A stretch of DNA of 64,000 bases from Phycomyces nitens (taxonomy: Eukaryota > Mucoromycota > Mucoromycetes > Mucorales > Phycomycetaceae), in NCBI GenBank assembly GCA_022702545.1, contig JAHRBC010000001.1, forward strand, positions 5,146,001 to 5,210,000. Reading direction: 5' to 3'. How positions within the stretch are numbered: position 1 is the stretch's first letter; every line of letters begins with the position of its first letter. The notes below the pieces were generated by a model, which searched no databases, was not told the origin of the DNA, and saw only the letters and a program-made list of their open reading frames with translations. The translations under genes were made by a program, and so were the position numbers. Shown one piece after another: positions 46,334 to 61,500 of this stretch.

Positions 46334-48501
46334 TTAAAGCATGCTTGGGGAATATGTATTTGGTACAGCTAAAACAGTATCTTCTGGATCAGAAGGAGGG
46401 GTTGGTGGAGTCAGGCTGTCTGTGTCCAATGAATCCTCTGATTTGACTGATTTGACTGATTTGACTGGTTCAACAGGTTCAACAGGTTCGACAGGTTCGA
46501 CTGGTTTAATTGGTTCTGTCGACTCGGCCTGTTTGGCCTTCTTGTTTTTGTGGTCTCTGGCCTGCTGGCGATCTCTCTCAATTGATTCCAAGAGACTTGG
46601 GATATTGTCAATAATAAAGTCGTAGTTCTTGTTCTCTTCGTAGCCATCCATGTTCATGATAAAGAAGTTCTGGAGCTCTGCAGGTGTAACCTTTTCATCA
46701 GGGATCATGTCCACAAACGTAGTAACCGTCTTTTTCAGCATATCCAAACGAACATTCTTTTCCTTTTCATTAATTTCTTGATCAATATCCAGGTCCATAA
46801 AGCGCCAGAACATATCCTCAATTTGCTTCTTATTAGCATATCCCAGCTCCATCTTCATATCAATTCGTCCGGGTCGCAGCAAAGCAGGCTGGATAGAGTT
46901 AATGTTGTTGCAAGTCATAAACACCATCGATCCCTCCTGGGCAGTCACACCATCAAGTGCATTCAGCAATCCACTCATTGTAATCTTTCCCTTTTCATTA
47001 GAGCTTCCAGAACTACTGCTTGGTCCATCAGAAGGATCATCAATGTTACAGTGATCGATATCTTCAATCACCAATATACTGTTGCGGGGAGTCTCTGACA
47101 CAAGGTAGCTAAAGCTGTCGTCATTCAAGGATCCAGAAAGACTGATAATTGCAACATTCATGTTGATCTTGCTCTACAGATACGCAAGAGGAATGGGATA
47201 TTTAGACGATTTGTATACTGGCCAACAAAAGATGCAACAACTTACAGCAATTGACTGCACAAAAGAAGTCTTTCCGGTACCAGGAGGTCCATAAAGAAGA
47301 TAGCCACGACGGTATGGAATGCCACGCTGGGAGTACCATGACTCACGACGGCGGAATCTTTGGATATCTGGTCAAATGAGAAATGTTTAGAATCCCTGTC
47401 ATGTATGCTTGGATCTTTATATCCTTACCAGCCAAGAGAACCTCTTTCTGACCAGGCTTCAAGATGACAGAATCAAACGACCGAAGTTCTTTAGACCCAA
47501 CCTGGCGCCATTCTTCACCGTCATACCGTGTATGCACACACTTGTAAATCAAGAGCTATATATATATATATAAGTACATTAGAAATGCTTTGTGTGGATT
47601 GTTGAATGTTGTTTATTACCTTGCCGTGTTTCTTTTCATGATGAATTGTTACCCATTCCTGAAGGAAATGACGAAGCAATTTGATGTCAGGGCTGCGCAT
47701 ACTACAATGTACATTTCGTTTGGACTCAATACATAACTCTTTACTCGGACGATCCTTTGTATATATTTACTTACGTAATGTGAACAACAGGTGTCTGGCT
47801 AACCATGTTCAAAAGATCGCCTAGGTTGTTACCATGGCTGTAGGCATACTTTGATTTGGTAATATCCTTACGAAAAGATACCCAGAACTTGTATCCTTTG
47901 TACCAAATGACTTGTTCTGTATCAACCACTTTAAACAAAAATCAAAAATTAAGCTTGTTAGATCCATTATTTAAACTATCCCCCAACTAAAGAATAACTT
48001 ACATGGATAAAGATCAAGTTCTGGAGGAGGAGAGGGACCCTGGAGCTCAATGTCTTCTTCTTCTGTCTTATCGCGTGCTTCCATGGACCGAAGATCTCTA
48101 ATGTCTTTGGACTTTGTGGCAATGAATTCTTGGATACCCTCAAAGATGTCTTCGCTTTCTTTGATCTGAAGAGTCACATAAAATCTCTCGCTGAACCAGA
48201 CTGTACACATTGTAAGGAGGTTTCTAAAGTATTGGCCAATGATGGCTATATATGATTGAATAGTATTAGTATCTGACTTGTCCATGAGATCCTGATACTT
48301 ACGAGCCACGTAGACAATCACACCCAAAAACACAACATCACTTCCAAAGTAACGTTTGAGGAGCTTGAGAAGACGATCACCAAGTATGTTGACCCAGAAG
48401 GATTCTTCAGAGATGGCCTCGATAACTGAAAAGAGGCTTTCCAGAAATGGACTGTTGATAATTCCAGGATTCACGATTGTGGAATTGGTAACGACCTCCA
48501 T
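46334..48501 (-). CDS. BCS1-like AAA ATPase, paralogue B
   Basis: Complement join 46334-47173, 47246-47367, 47429-47555, 47620-47701, 47775-47928, 48003-48245, 48303-48501, giving 588 residues. The layout is the same as paralogue A: N-terminal [20 protein letters not shown] (A has SEETFWEGLIGPRL), a hydrophobic segment [11 protein letters not shown], and an AAA module with [27 protein letters not shown] and [15 protein letters not shown]. Exons 1 (199 nt) and 4 (82 nt) have the same length as in A, and introns 1-4 share phase. The intron after Walker A is also shared. B has an additional intron 5 and lacks A's intron 6. The tail carries PVE repeats then SVK repeats (46435-46510 on DNA) instead of A's Lys/Glu units. 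Role unknown beyond BCS1-like translocase or unfoldase. Confidence 0.88.
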
Positions 48502-49332
48502 ATTCGAGATAAGAAAGTAAAAGAAGTGTAGAGTGATGAAAGAAAAGCGAGAAAATCTTGCTCTAATTTATAGTCTATTATTGTTACAAATATGGAGGTT
48601 ACACTTGGATATACCAAATATAATCATGGGCCTTGAGTAACGATCTAATGTAAACTGCGTGTTTGTAACCGCAGCAAACACAAATACTGTTCAAGAGGGT
48701 TACTTACTACGAATAAGTCTCTGGCTAATGGAATTGCAGGCTCAGATAATGCAATAAAACATATTTCTTTTTCTTGTAGAAACTTGCAGTGAACTCACTC
48801 TAGAGTCCTGAAGGCTACTTGTATTAGATGAATACAAGCAAATAACCGCAGTATCATAACGGATGAGTTTTAACGTTATTTCGTGCCAGTTTGTGATACA
48901 CAATTACGCGCAGTTGCTTAACTGCGATATCACGGAATTCTGAAGTTCAAGCAACTGTTTTACGTCATACAAAAAAGAAGGTGCTCTTCTATCACAGTTC
49001 ATCTATAACTCATTAAAATATATTTCTGTATAGTGTACTCTTTATACAGCCTTATATCATCATGTCTTTTTACAACAGATTTTATGCACAAAAATCAGAT
49101 AAAAATAGAGATCTATAAGATGACTGCGGAATTCATTTGGATTTTAATTTTCCGTCTATTTTTATACATATAAAAAAAAAACACTCGCCACACTTGGTCC
49201 CTCTTTGACAGCGTGACTCGCTTTGTCTAATCCAAAAAGCCACAGACAATGGACTTTACATTATCTTTGGCCTATTTTTTTACGGTACTTTTGAACCAAA
49301 GAAAGCCCTATTAAGCACACATTCCTTTAACC
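48502..49332. promoter_or_regulatory. Divergent promoter of BCS1-like B and TRM6
   Basis: Has TATAAATT (minus, 48572-48565), repeated CCGCAG/CTGCGG hexamers (about 48670, 48846, 49124), and a perfect hairpin at 48909-48926. The TRM6 leader is unremarkable. No gene is seen. Confidence 0.5.
48909..48926. other. Perfect 7-bp hairpin containing CGCAGTT
   Basis: CGCAGTT and AACTGCG are perfect complements around a GCTT loop. It lies 408 bp upstream of the BCS1-like B start and 407 bp upstream of TRM6. Confidence 0.45.
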
Positions 49333-50917
49333 ATGGCTGAATCCACAATCCAACCACCTGCTGCTGCTATTGTTCCGGAAGAGACATCTGAAGATGACAT
49401 TGTTGATCAATTTCCTCACATTCAGGCCATGCAGTTTGTGCTTATCCACATGCCCAGTGGTAATGTAAAGATGGTCCTCATGAGACCTGACAGGTAAGCA
49501 GACATTAATTCCACACTCTACAATCCAGTTCTGCGGAATAACTCTTTAAACCCAACAAAAACACAGCACCGTAACACTGGGAAAGTTTGGTTCGTTCCAG
49601 TGCAACAACTTGATCGGCCAGCCTTTTGGTCTTTCATACGAAATCTATGACAGAGAGGGCAATATCCGCCCTGTCCCAAACTGGGCACTTGGCTCCGTGG
49701 GTAAGTAACCAATTCCTAGCAATCAGACCATACAAGCAGCCTAAACAGATATATATAATGGATTCTAGAGGAAACAGCAGCAAACAACCAAAACATTGTC
49801 GACGATACTTCGGTCCAACTCTTGTCCCAAGAAGAAGTCGAACAGTTAAAAGAAGAAGGCATGAAGGGAAACATGGATGCCTCGGCAATCATTCAAAAGA
49901 TGATTGAATCGCATACCGAGTTTGACAAAAAAACAGAGTTCTCAAAGGCAAAATACATCCAGCGCAAAATGATGAAGTTCCTCAAGGTGTTTACACCTGT
50001 GCGGCCAACCCTTTACTCTATAACCCAATACTTCTTTAACAAGAACCCCGAAAAGATCAGACATCTCCGGATCGACACCTTGTCACAATTGCTCAACCAT
50101 GCCAATGTACGTGCCAATGGCAAGCTCTTGGTAGTGGATGATACCCAGGGTTTGATCATCTCTGCTGTGGCCGAACGCCTAGGAGGCTATGGCACTCTGG
50201 TGGGTCTGCATGATGGAAAGGACTCGAATTACGATATCCTGCGCTACATGAACTTCTCCAAACACATCATGGATAGTGTTCACACTGTACCGTTTTCAAT
50301 GGTTGACTCTGAAAAGGGCTACGGTACGCAGGGTTGTCTGGAAAGCGTTGCATGTTATTGATCTGGGCTAGGATAGATGAGGTTGAGAAAAAGACAGAAG
50401 AAGAGATAGCAGAAATGACAGAAGAAGCCTTGCGCTCCTACCAAAGAAAGACCAGGATGTATGCTGTTCGGTCAAAGGCTCTTAAACTCCTGGTGGACGG
50501 TGAATTCGATGGGTATGTTTTGGGGGGGAATTGATGGCACTTGAGCTAATACTGCTTTACAGACTCATTATATCTTCATGCTATAAGCCCGAGACTGTGA
50601 TTAAGAAGCTCTCAAAGTATATTCTTGGATCAAGGCCTGTCGTTGTCTATAGTTTCCACAAAGAGATGCTGCTCGATGCTGCCTACATGATGCGTAAATC
50701 CGGGGAGTTTATCCAATCAGACATCACCGAGAGCAGTCTTCGAGAATACCAAGTCCTGCCTGGTCGTACCCACCCCCATATGATGACCAATGGCGGAGGC
50801 GGCTACCTCTTGACAGGTCTGCGTGTAATTGATTGCACATTTGACCACTCAATGGTCGTTAGAGGAGAGGGTTCTAGCAGAAGAGGCAAAGTCAGAAAGA
50901 TGGCCACACCTCGTTAA
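49333..50917 (+). CDS. TRM6: tRNA m1A58 methyltransferase non-catalytic subunit
   Basis: Join 49333-49493, 49567-49700, 49769-50323, 50377-50512, 50563-50917, giving 446 residues. Family signatures: VTLGKFGSFQCNNLIGQPFG (N-terminal beta domain), FSKAKYIQRKMMKFLKVFT, and YFFNKNPEKIRHLRIDTLSQ. The degenerate Rossmann part shows LLVVDDTQGLIISAVAERLG, and the C-terminus has the conserved RTHPHMMTNGGGGYLLTG. Trm6 (Gcd10) pairs with catalytic Trm61 to methylate A58 of initiator tRNA and others in the nucleus. The acceptor of intron 3 must be GGATAG at 50376; the nearer GGCTAG puts a stop in frame. Complete, with normal domain order. Confidence 0.93.
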
Positions 50918-51237
50918 GAATGTTATTTCTACAGTATAGATCTATTATATAAGTATATAAGTAAAGACAATCTTATAGAAACTCCACTACCATGTGCAAT
51001 ACAGCCTGTTTGCTGCTTCTATCATGCAATATCCGCACAACCACCACCAATATTTCAATAGGAATTGGAAACCAAACAGAAAAAGGAAATCTTCCTCTCT
51101 GCCATTTAATGTCCCGCACAAGTGACGTACTCATATTGGGAGGACCTTTTCCATTTCACCTTTCGCGTGTCCGTTGCCAAAGAAAATTTTCGAAAGTTTG
51201 CTCCTCTCCAAAATAAGCTGTCAAATAACTTCTCACC
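50918..51237. other. TRM6 3' flank and CCT7 promoter
   Basis: A 320-bp spacer with an AGTGACGTAC (CRE half-site-like) near 51120 and a pyrimidine-rich stretch before the CCT7 ATG. No other element is clear. Confidence 0.45.
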
Positions 51238-53513
<2,276 letters not shown>

Positions 53514-53858
53514 AAAAGAATATATACAACCCAATCCATTTTTTCCCTTTTATAAAAGAATACATACACAACCAACCCAAAGAAAAAGGATACAAATTGG
53601 CTGTACTTCTTGACTTGAATAGGCGCCAATAAATGGCGGAGTGCAAGGGCTTTTGGAAGAGGTTTGGGGGAACCTTGGTCTTTCAATTATGCTTGATAAC
53701 GCGTGTATATCAGTATTCATAAATGTGTATTTATATTGGTGTGCTTATATTGATTTCAAATACACATAATATTATTCTGTGTCGCGTTCCTGAAAATAAG
53801 TTTTTTCTTTTTTTCTTTTTTCTTTTTTTGACTATCGATTCATTCAAATCGTTAAACG
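53514..53858. other. CCT7 3' flank and importin promoter
   Basis: 345 bp with a T/C-rich tract (about 53800-53830) just before the importin ATG. No ORF or clear element. Confidence 0.5.
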
Positions 53859-54762
53859 ATGGACCAGAATACTGTTTATCAGCTATTTGTTGCCACATAC
53901 CATGCTGACCCAAGTATTCATAAGCAGGCCGAGCTCAATATCAGAAGTGTAAAGCATTTAGCTTGAATACATTTCCATGTCAGCTTGGACTAATGTGTGC
54001 TTTAGATTGAGACACACAATGGATTCCTGCCCATCGTCTTGCAGATTCTTGCTTCAGAAGAGTTAGAACTGGGTGCTCGTCAAGCAGGTAAATTTCTGCA
54101 CAGTTTCATCCTTGATTCGATCCAATATGAACATTGACACCAAAATGTTCAGCTGCAATCTATTTTAAGAACCGGATCAACAAAGCATGGGACAAGTCCA
54201 AGAACCCAATCAATCCAATCAATGAGGAAGACCGAAGCATCGTTAAACATTCTGTTTTGCAGGCACTCGTAACAGCTCCCAACGCAGTTCAGTAAGTTTT
54301 TTTTTGGCCCAATTGTTAATAAACCAAACAACAATGATTTCAAAATGACTGAAAAAAGGGTCTTGTGGAGATTAGAGTCCAGTTGACATCATCTTTGAAC
54401 ACAATTCTTTCCAATGACTTTCCTGACCATTGGCCAAACTTTGTTAATGAGCTTCAGAACTTCCTCACCTCTTCCGATGTTCGCCTAGTTTACGTTGGCC
54501 TATTGACTCTAAGAGAAGTGGTCAAAGTCTATCAGTAAGACAACGATAGTCAATGTTTCATTAGATATCTAGAGTACTAACAAGCATATATTGTCGTGCT
54601 TAAAGATGGAAATCTACTGAAAAGCGCGAACCTTTGCAGCAGATTGTTAAATTGACATTTCCTGCTGTCCAAAGTATCTCGAGCAACTTGTTGGCATCTG
54701 ATAGTCTCGAAGCTGCCGAGATGTTGAAATTGGCTCTCAAGATCTATCATGCAACCATTTAT

Positions 54763-54795
<33 letters not shown>

Positions 54796-57700
54796 TTCAA
54801 ATTATCCAAATCTATTAGATGTTGACCATAATCCTCTTGTCAATCTCTATTAGGTCGATCTGCCAAAATGCCTACAGGAATCTTCCTCGCTTGTTCCTTG
54901 GGGCACACTTTTTTTGCAGCTCATTGACAAGAATATTCCCTATGAAGCTCTTCCGGCCGATCCAGAAGAGCGTGAACGATACCCTTGGTGGAAGACAAAG
55001 AAGTGGGCCTATCACTGTCTTAACAGACTCTTTAGCAAATATGGAAATCCGGTTCTTCTTCCACCAAGCGCAACAAAATACATTTCGTTTGCAAAAGGGT
55101 TCACTACAAATTTTGCTCCCAATATCCTTCAGACTTATCTCAAGCAGGTTGATGGTTGGATAAAGAAGGAGATTTGGATGTCAACCAAATGTCTGGCTCT
55201 ATCGGCAGCATTTTTTGATGATAGGTAAGAGTAATTGGTTTGGGTATCCTTTAACTCCTTTTTTAATCTTGCTTCAGTATCAAACACAAGACGACCTGGC
55301 AGATTCTTAAGCCTCATGTAGAGACCCTAGTAGGACATTTCATTTACCCACAACTTTGTTTCTCTGTCGAAGATGAAGAACTCTGGTCTGAGGATCCTGT
55401 AGAATATGTGCACAAGAAGATTGGTAGGTCCAGGAGTTGATGGCCATACATGTTAGTCTTACTGTCGTCTACCTTGCAAATAACCAGACCCTTTGGAAGA
55501 TTTCCATTCGCCCCAGATGACAGTAACAAACCTATTGATCGATCTTGCCCAGGATCGTAAAAAGCACACTTTTATGGGAATCTTAGGATTTGTCAACCAT
55601 GTACTGAACAAATACCTCGAGACACCCGAAGACCAAAAGAATGGTCGTGAAAAAGATGGTGCTCTGTGTATGATCGGAAGTCTGGCTCAACAGATTCTTG
55701 AAAAGAAGTCAAATGTATCTGGAATGATGGAACCTTTCTTTGTTGCCCATGTCTTTCCTGAATTCAAGAGCAGGTTTCCATTCTTGAGAGCAAGAGTAAG
55801 TTGGTTGATTTCAAATGGTCTTGGAAGCTCTAATCATTAAATGTAATAAACAGGCATGCGATATCTCCAAATTCTTTAGTGATCTCGATTTCACAAATGA
55901 ACAAGTAAGATGAATAATATATATATAATCTGCAATTTGCTTATTATTCTGGTGTTTAGAATCTAGCTACTCTATATCAAAGCGTCCTGGATTGTCTTCA
56001 TGATACCGAATTGCCTGTAAAGGTCCAGGCGGCTCTTGCATTGCAGCCCATGATCCGCCATGAGAGTGGTGAGTAAATAACAGTAAGAAGACCAAACCCT
56101 TAATTCTGAGAATAGTCAGGGAAGCCATGGTGCCACACTTGCCATACATCATGCAAGAGTTCCTTAACCTCACAAATGAGATTGATATCGACACACTCGC
56201 AAATGTGATGGAAGAGTTTGTTGAGGTGTTTGCCGAACAATTAACTCCCTTTGCTGTTCAATTGTGCACTCAGCTTCGCGATACATTCTTGAGAATCATG
56301 GAAGACATTGCTCAGGCTAATAACTTAAATGCTGATGATGAAAATGCTTCATTTAACGGTGATCTTGATGAAATGAGTGACAAGACCATGGCCGCCATGG
56401 GTGTACTCAAGACAATTGGCACCTTGATTCTAAGCCTGGAGAGCACTCCTGAAGTACTCCAGCAATTAGAGAATGCATTGTTGCCTGTGATTACCTATAC
56501 TCTCGAGAACTCTATTGTTGATTTGTACAGCGAGATCTTTGAGATCATTGACTCTTGTACTTTTTCTGCCAAGCGAATTACTCCTACAATGTGGGGTGTA
56601 TTTGAATTGATTTACAAAGCGTTCAAAGACTCGGGTATTGACTTTATGGACGAAATGTTGGCCCCTCTGGACAATTACATATCGTATGGAAACAGTGTGT
56701 TTGTGACAAACGAGGGAGTCCAGCATATGATGATCGATATCATTGATACTGTGATGAAGAGTGACCGAGTTGGAGAGGCCGATCGAGTCTGTGCCTGCAA
56801 ATTGATGGAATCGGTCCTTTTAAACTGTCGCGGTCGTGTGGATGGGGTAAGTCCCCAGAATATCATAAAGGATTTTATATATAAATATATATATACTCAC
56901 ATAGTGTTATGTTACAATTGTTAGTATGTGGCACCATTCCTGAACCTTGCTTTCCAGTACATATTCACAGGGTCCATGAAATCAACCGAATTCAAGGTGC
57001 ACTGTATTGAAGTGGTAGGGTCCAGATATAACAATATTATCCAGTCTGCTCAAACATTTCTATAGGTTGTCAATTGCTTTTATTACAATCCTGTATTGAC
57101 TCTTCAATTACTGGAAAAGAACCAGTGGACACAAGGTTTCTTTAATCTGTGGTTCAGTACATTGCACAAGTTTTCAAGGCAAGACAATGAAATGAAATGA
57201 GTATAGTGAATATCTTGCTTTTTTTTTTTGGCTAATAGAAAAATAAATATTTAGAGTTCATGACAAGAAGCTTGTGATCATTGCTCTTTGTGCCATTTTG
57301 GAAGCACCTTCCGAGCATATTCCACCTTCGCTGCAAGCTGGCTGGTCGCAGATTTTGGGGAGCATGGTCAATATATTCAAGACATTACCCAAGGCTATTG
57401 AGAGTAATGAGAATAGGTGTTTCTAGTCAAAAGATCTAATCTTATTATTATTATTCATAGACCGGGAAGAAATGGAGAAACTGTATGGCCAGGGATACAA
57501 CGAGGACGAGGATGAAGATGAGGAGGATTTGGAGGGAGAAGATTCGGTTAATGCTAATGATGGAGCAAGTGTGGACGACGATGATACTGATAATGGAGGT
57601 ATGCTCTATTGATTATTATATACAGAAGTGACAACTATTGTTTTTCTCATTGATGATTTATAGACGACGATGTCGATGATGAAGACAGCAACTACCTCGA

Positions 57701-58072
57701 GTATTTGGCCCAACAAGCAAACGCTCAAAACAACGAGGATTCTAGTGAGGAGGATAATGATATGGAAGAGGAAATATTGTTCGAGTCTCCTTTGGATGAG
57801 ATTGACCCTTATATTCGCTTTGAGCAAGTCTTTAGAGGTAAGGGGGTTTAATTATCCAATGCCTCTGGTGCCATGTTTTATTACCCCCCTCCTTTTTTTT
57901 TTTATTAAACATTGATCTTTCTTTGTCCCTAGGTTTACAACATAACAATCCTCCCTCGTATGCTTTGCTCACAAAAGACTTGGATAATGAACAGCAGGGA
58001 TTGATCATGAGTGTACTGTCCGTAGCCGAACAGAATCGTATCGCCTTGACCTCTCTCTTGGGTCCTCTTTGA
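53859..58072 (+). CDS. IPO7: Importin-7/8-type karyopherin (Sxm1/Nmd5 family)
   Basis: Seventeen exons, join 53859-53948, 54006-54087, 54153-54291, 54376-54534, 54606-54762, 54854-55224, 55278-55423, 55488-55795, 55854-55904, 55960-56068, 56116-56846, 56925-57014, 57066-57178, 57255-57403, 57461-57598, 57664-57837, 57933-58072, giving 1048 residues. The importin N-terminal domain is at about 22-100 ([34 protein letters not shown]), then HEAT repeats ([55 protein letters not shown]). A strongly acidic loop at about 900-960 matches the family's cargo-binding acidic stretch. These RanGTP-regulated receptors import ribosomal proteins, histones and kinases. Intron 13 is GC-AG (AG|GCAAGA). The acceptor for exon 4 is GATTAG at 54375; the earlier AAAAAG leads to a stop. 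Confidence 0.93.
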
Positions 58073-58425
58073 ATCAAGCCCTTCTTCATTGTATCCAACT
58101 CTTACATTGGAAGACTATTGATCAATTATATATTCCCCCCTTTTTTTGGTATACATATATATATCTCGGATCTTGCTTTCCTTTTATCTAAAATTTACCA
58201 ATCTAATTTCCCATTTATCCCAATTACTCGCAAACATTTTTTAGAGAAAATATCGTGAATCAATTCTGTACTCTTCACGTGATGAATATATCTAACCTCA
58301 CGTCACAATGTACCTTTTGCATTTCCTACCAAAGTAAATAGCACCACTATTGGATTACTCTAGCAACTTCTTTTTCTCTTTTGTTTGTTTGTCTTGTCTT
58401 TGCCTCTAGCAATACACCTTTTTTT

Positions 58426-58462
<37 letters not shown>

Positions 58463-58508
58463 TTGGTGAGACTATATATAAAAAGACAGAAACAAACTAT
58501 ATGCAATC
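58073..58508. promoter_or_regulatory. Importin 3' flank and F-box gene promoter
   Basis: TCACGTGAT at 58275-58283, a nearby CCTCACGTCAC, a TA microsatellite at 58429-58459 and TATATATAAAAAG just before the ATG. No gene is present. Confidence 0.5.
58429..58459. repeat. TA microsatellite in the F-box gene promoter
   Basis: About fifteen uninterrupted TA units, ending 50 bp upstream of the start codon, where it may double as a TATA region. Confidence 0.8.
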
Positions 58509-61500
58509 ATGATCAACCAAAGCCAGGTTTACAAAGACGACCAATGGATATATGAATTAGACAAATATCAGTCTGAATTTCTTCGACTGCCCAATAAGGT
58601 CATGGAGCTCATTTGTAGAATGCTGCCCACGCGAGCCGATCAGGCCAATGCCTGTTTAATCCATCCTACCTGGAAAACAGCCGCTAGAAACATTCTTTGG
58701 GAATCTCCAAGATTCCATGAGCCGGCGTCCTTCCGAGCGTTCCTTGGCACAGTGCAGACTTCCAAGAACTGTGCACTTGCAGTGAGATCACTCAGGATAT
58801 GTGTCGATGGCCTAGACGATCAAAATGTATTCAAGCCAATCGATAACTCAAACTTGAAGCTTCATCAAATGCAGCATGCATCACTATCCAATCCCGAATT
58901 CATTAGAATAATCGCCTCTCGATGTGAAAAACTCACAAGTCTGACAATCTACGGATACCAACTTGAACCCTCGCATGTTGAAGTGCTTGCTGGCATCCTG
59001 AGCGAGCTCACTGAACTCCATATCATTGGCAGCAAACATGGACCAGAAAGTCCTGGGTCCTTTCGATCTCCCCCCTTTATTGTCAATAGCAGCATTTTCC
59101 CGCGGATCCGATCCTTAAATTTGGATGGTGTGTTTGATATCACTACTTCTTTTGCGGCTACATTGGCTACAAGGTGCCATAACCTTCAATCACTCCATAT
59201 ATCACTTGCGGGTATGAGTTCGAGCGGACTAGATGAACTGTGCAATCCTGGGGTGTTGAACCTCAAAGAGCTTGTGTTTACACATGCCACCCACATCAAA
59301 GACTACCATATGGAACATGCCCTCAAGGCTTTCCCTCGACTCACCCGACTTGCTGTAGAAGGTACAGGCCATATAACCGTCAAAACGATCAGGAATGCCC
59401 TTGGTCTCTTGAAGTTCCTGGAAGATCTCGATATCCGGGGAGACCCAGCATACCAACTACCAGAGCTTGACAGCCAAGGTGATATCTACAATGATGAGAC
59501 CTGGACCGTGTCACCCAACATGTACCGACTTGCAATCCACCACTTGGGTGTAAACAACAAACTCTTTACTCATATTCTCCGTGCCTGCCCCTCGCTCACT
59601 GTACTCGGTATCTCTGACTGCGAATACCTGACTGATGAACCTCTTGAAAAGTCTTTCAACTGGCTCAGCAAACTGGAGGTTATGTATATCACACAATGTA
59701 GGAATATCGGCAGTCAGACCATCAATGCCATCATCAAAAGACAAACCCGCAGAACAATTAAACAAGTCAATTTTGAAGGATCTGGGGACATTAAACCGAG
59801 TGATATCTATCAGCTCTGTCTCAAGACACATATGAACAACTTAAAGTGGATACGTCTGATTAATTATCCTGAACTCATGAATTCGACTATTGGAAGCTTT
59901 GCGTCCGAGTTTAAAGAGGAAGAAAGTGTCATGGTTTTGAATGAACAGGCTATTGAGCTATTGGTGAACACACCCATGGATCAGTATTCTGACCTTGAGC
60001 AGCGACCAGAAGGACGCTATCTCTCTGGCGACCAGATTTTTGGGCTGGCAAAGGAACTTCAGTTGAGCTTATCTGCACTTGAGAAGATCCTCAATAAAGT
60101 ACAAGTAAGATCTAGGTAGCAAGTGGCCTATAGTAGTAGTACCAGGACAACAGGAAATTAAATAATACACAGCTTTCACTATCAGATAATTCAGAGCAAG
60201 AAAGCGATGAAAACTCAAACTCGTATCAAGCTTTGGAAAAGTCCATCAATTCAGAATACAATACCCAAGGTAAGTTTAGAGAGGTTATCCAGTTGGATTT
60301 GATCTTAATACATCCATCCATCCATCCATAAAGACACCAAAAGTCAAACAGAAGATGTGGATAATTCCACCGAAAGAACAACCAGCCAACTCTCTACACA
60401 GTGGCCAACCATTGATATAAAATCATTGCCAAAACAAATGGGAGACAGCTCACCTGAAATGAACAGAAGTAGCAACCAAGAATACACATCTGAGAGTGAG
60501 CGAGACGTATCTGGATCATTGGTTTCCACAGGCTCCTTTGTCAGTTCAACAGAGAGTCCCCCGGAAAGAGAGTCCAACAGAACTACGAGCAAGAGCCTTG
60601 GTGGGTGGGCTCCATCTGATACCCAAGACTGGAACCGGTCTACCGAATCTTCTGCTTCAGACCCAATCGTAAAGCCCAACTGGCAAACAAGCCAAAATGA
60701 AGACAAGCAAAAGGAAAACGTACGATGGAATACTCGCATGGCTTCCACATCAAACCCCACAATCAACGACAAGGACAAGGCCATATTTGGATTGGAAGAA
60801 GGCTGGGGAAATCCTGAGAATGTTGTGCCATGGGAACAAACCAAAGGGTACGTTCATGAGGTGCTAGAGGCACAATCAAATGCCACTTTCTGGGAGCAAA
60901 CCAGAGATGGTGGTTGGAACAAACTTTCGCCCAGAAAGACCAACGAGATTCCCCCACCAGTCCACCAACAACGTTCGAGTGCACCAACTAGTAGGATTTC
61001 AAGACGCAGGACAAGAGGAGGAAACTTTAGAAGTTCGGATGACAGTTCTGATAACAGCGATTCTGATGTTATACGTACAGAGGTCTTGTATAGACCTACA
61101 GAAGGAAGTTTTGAACCAAAGCCCCAGAGTAAGCTCACTATTATTATCATTTTTGTTTTATCTATATTGATTTATGTTTTTTTTTGGTTATTTGAAAGCT
61201 GCAAAGACAAATAGTAACATAACAACCAGACCAAGAAGTCAGTCTCCAAAGACTACAAACCTCCCAAAAGTCGCCACAACCATTGATAGCTGGAACCAAT
61301 TTAGAGAGTCGAGTGCCCTCTCTCCTGTTTCTCTGCCCTCTCGCCCATCGCGCTTGTCTCAGCCACGACCTACAAGTTTAGGCCCAAGGAAGAAGCAAGG
61401 TCTGACTCGTCAGGCTATCCCTCCCGCCCAGATGTCTGGAAACTGGGGGAGCTACAGTGCCCAGGCAACTGCAATGGAGGATGCACGACTTCCAAAACTC

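Noticed and set aside
50324..50376. TRM6 intron ending at the nearer GGCTAG
   Set aside because: It would place a stop immediately after the junction; GGATAG at 50376 restores the family frame.
57166..57255. GT donor (GTTTTC) instead of the GC donor in importin intron 13
   Set aside because: Poor consensus and it removes conserved residues; AG|GCAAGA fits both consensus and frame.
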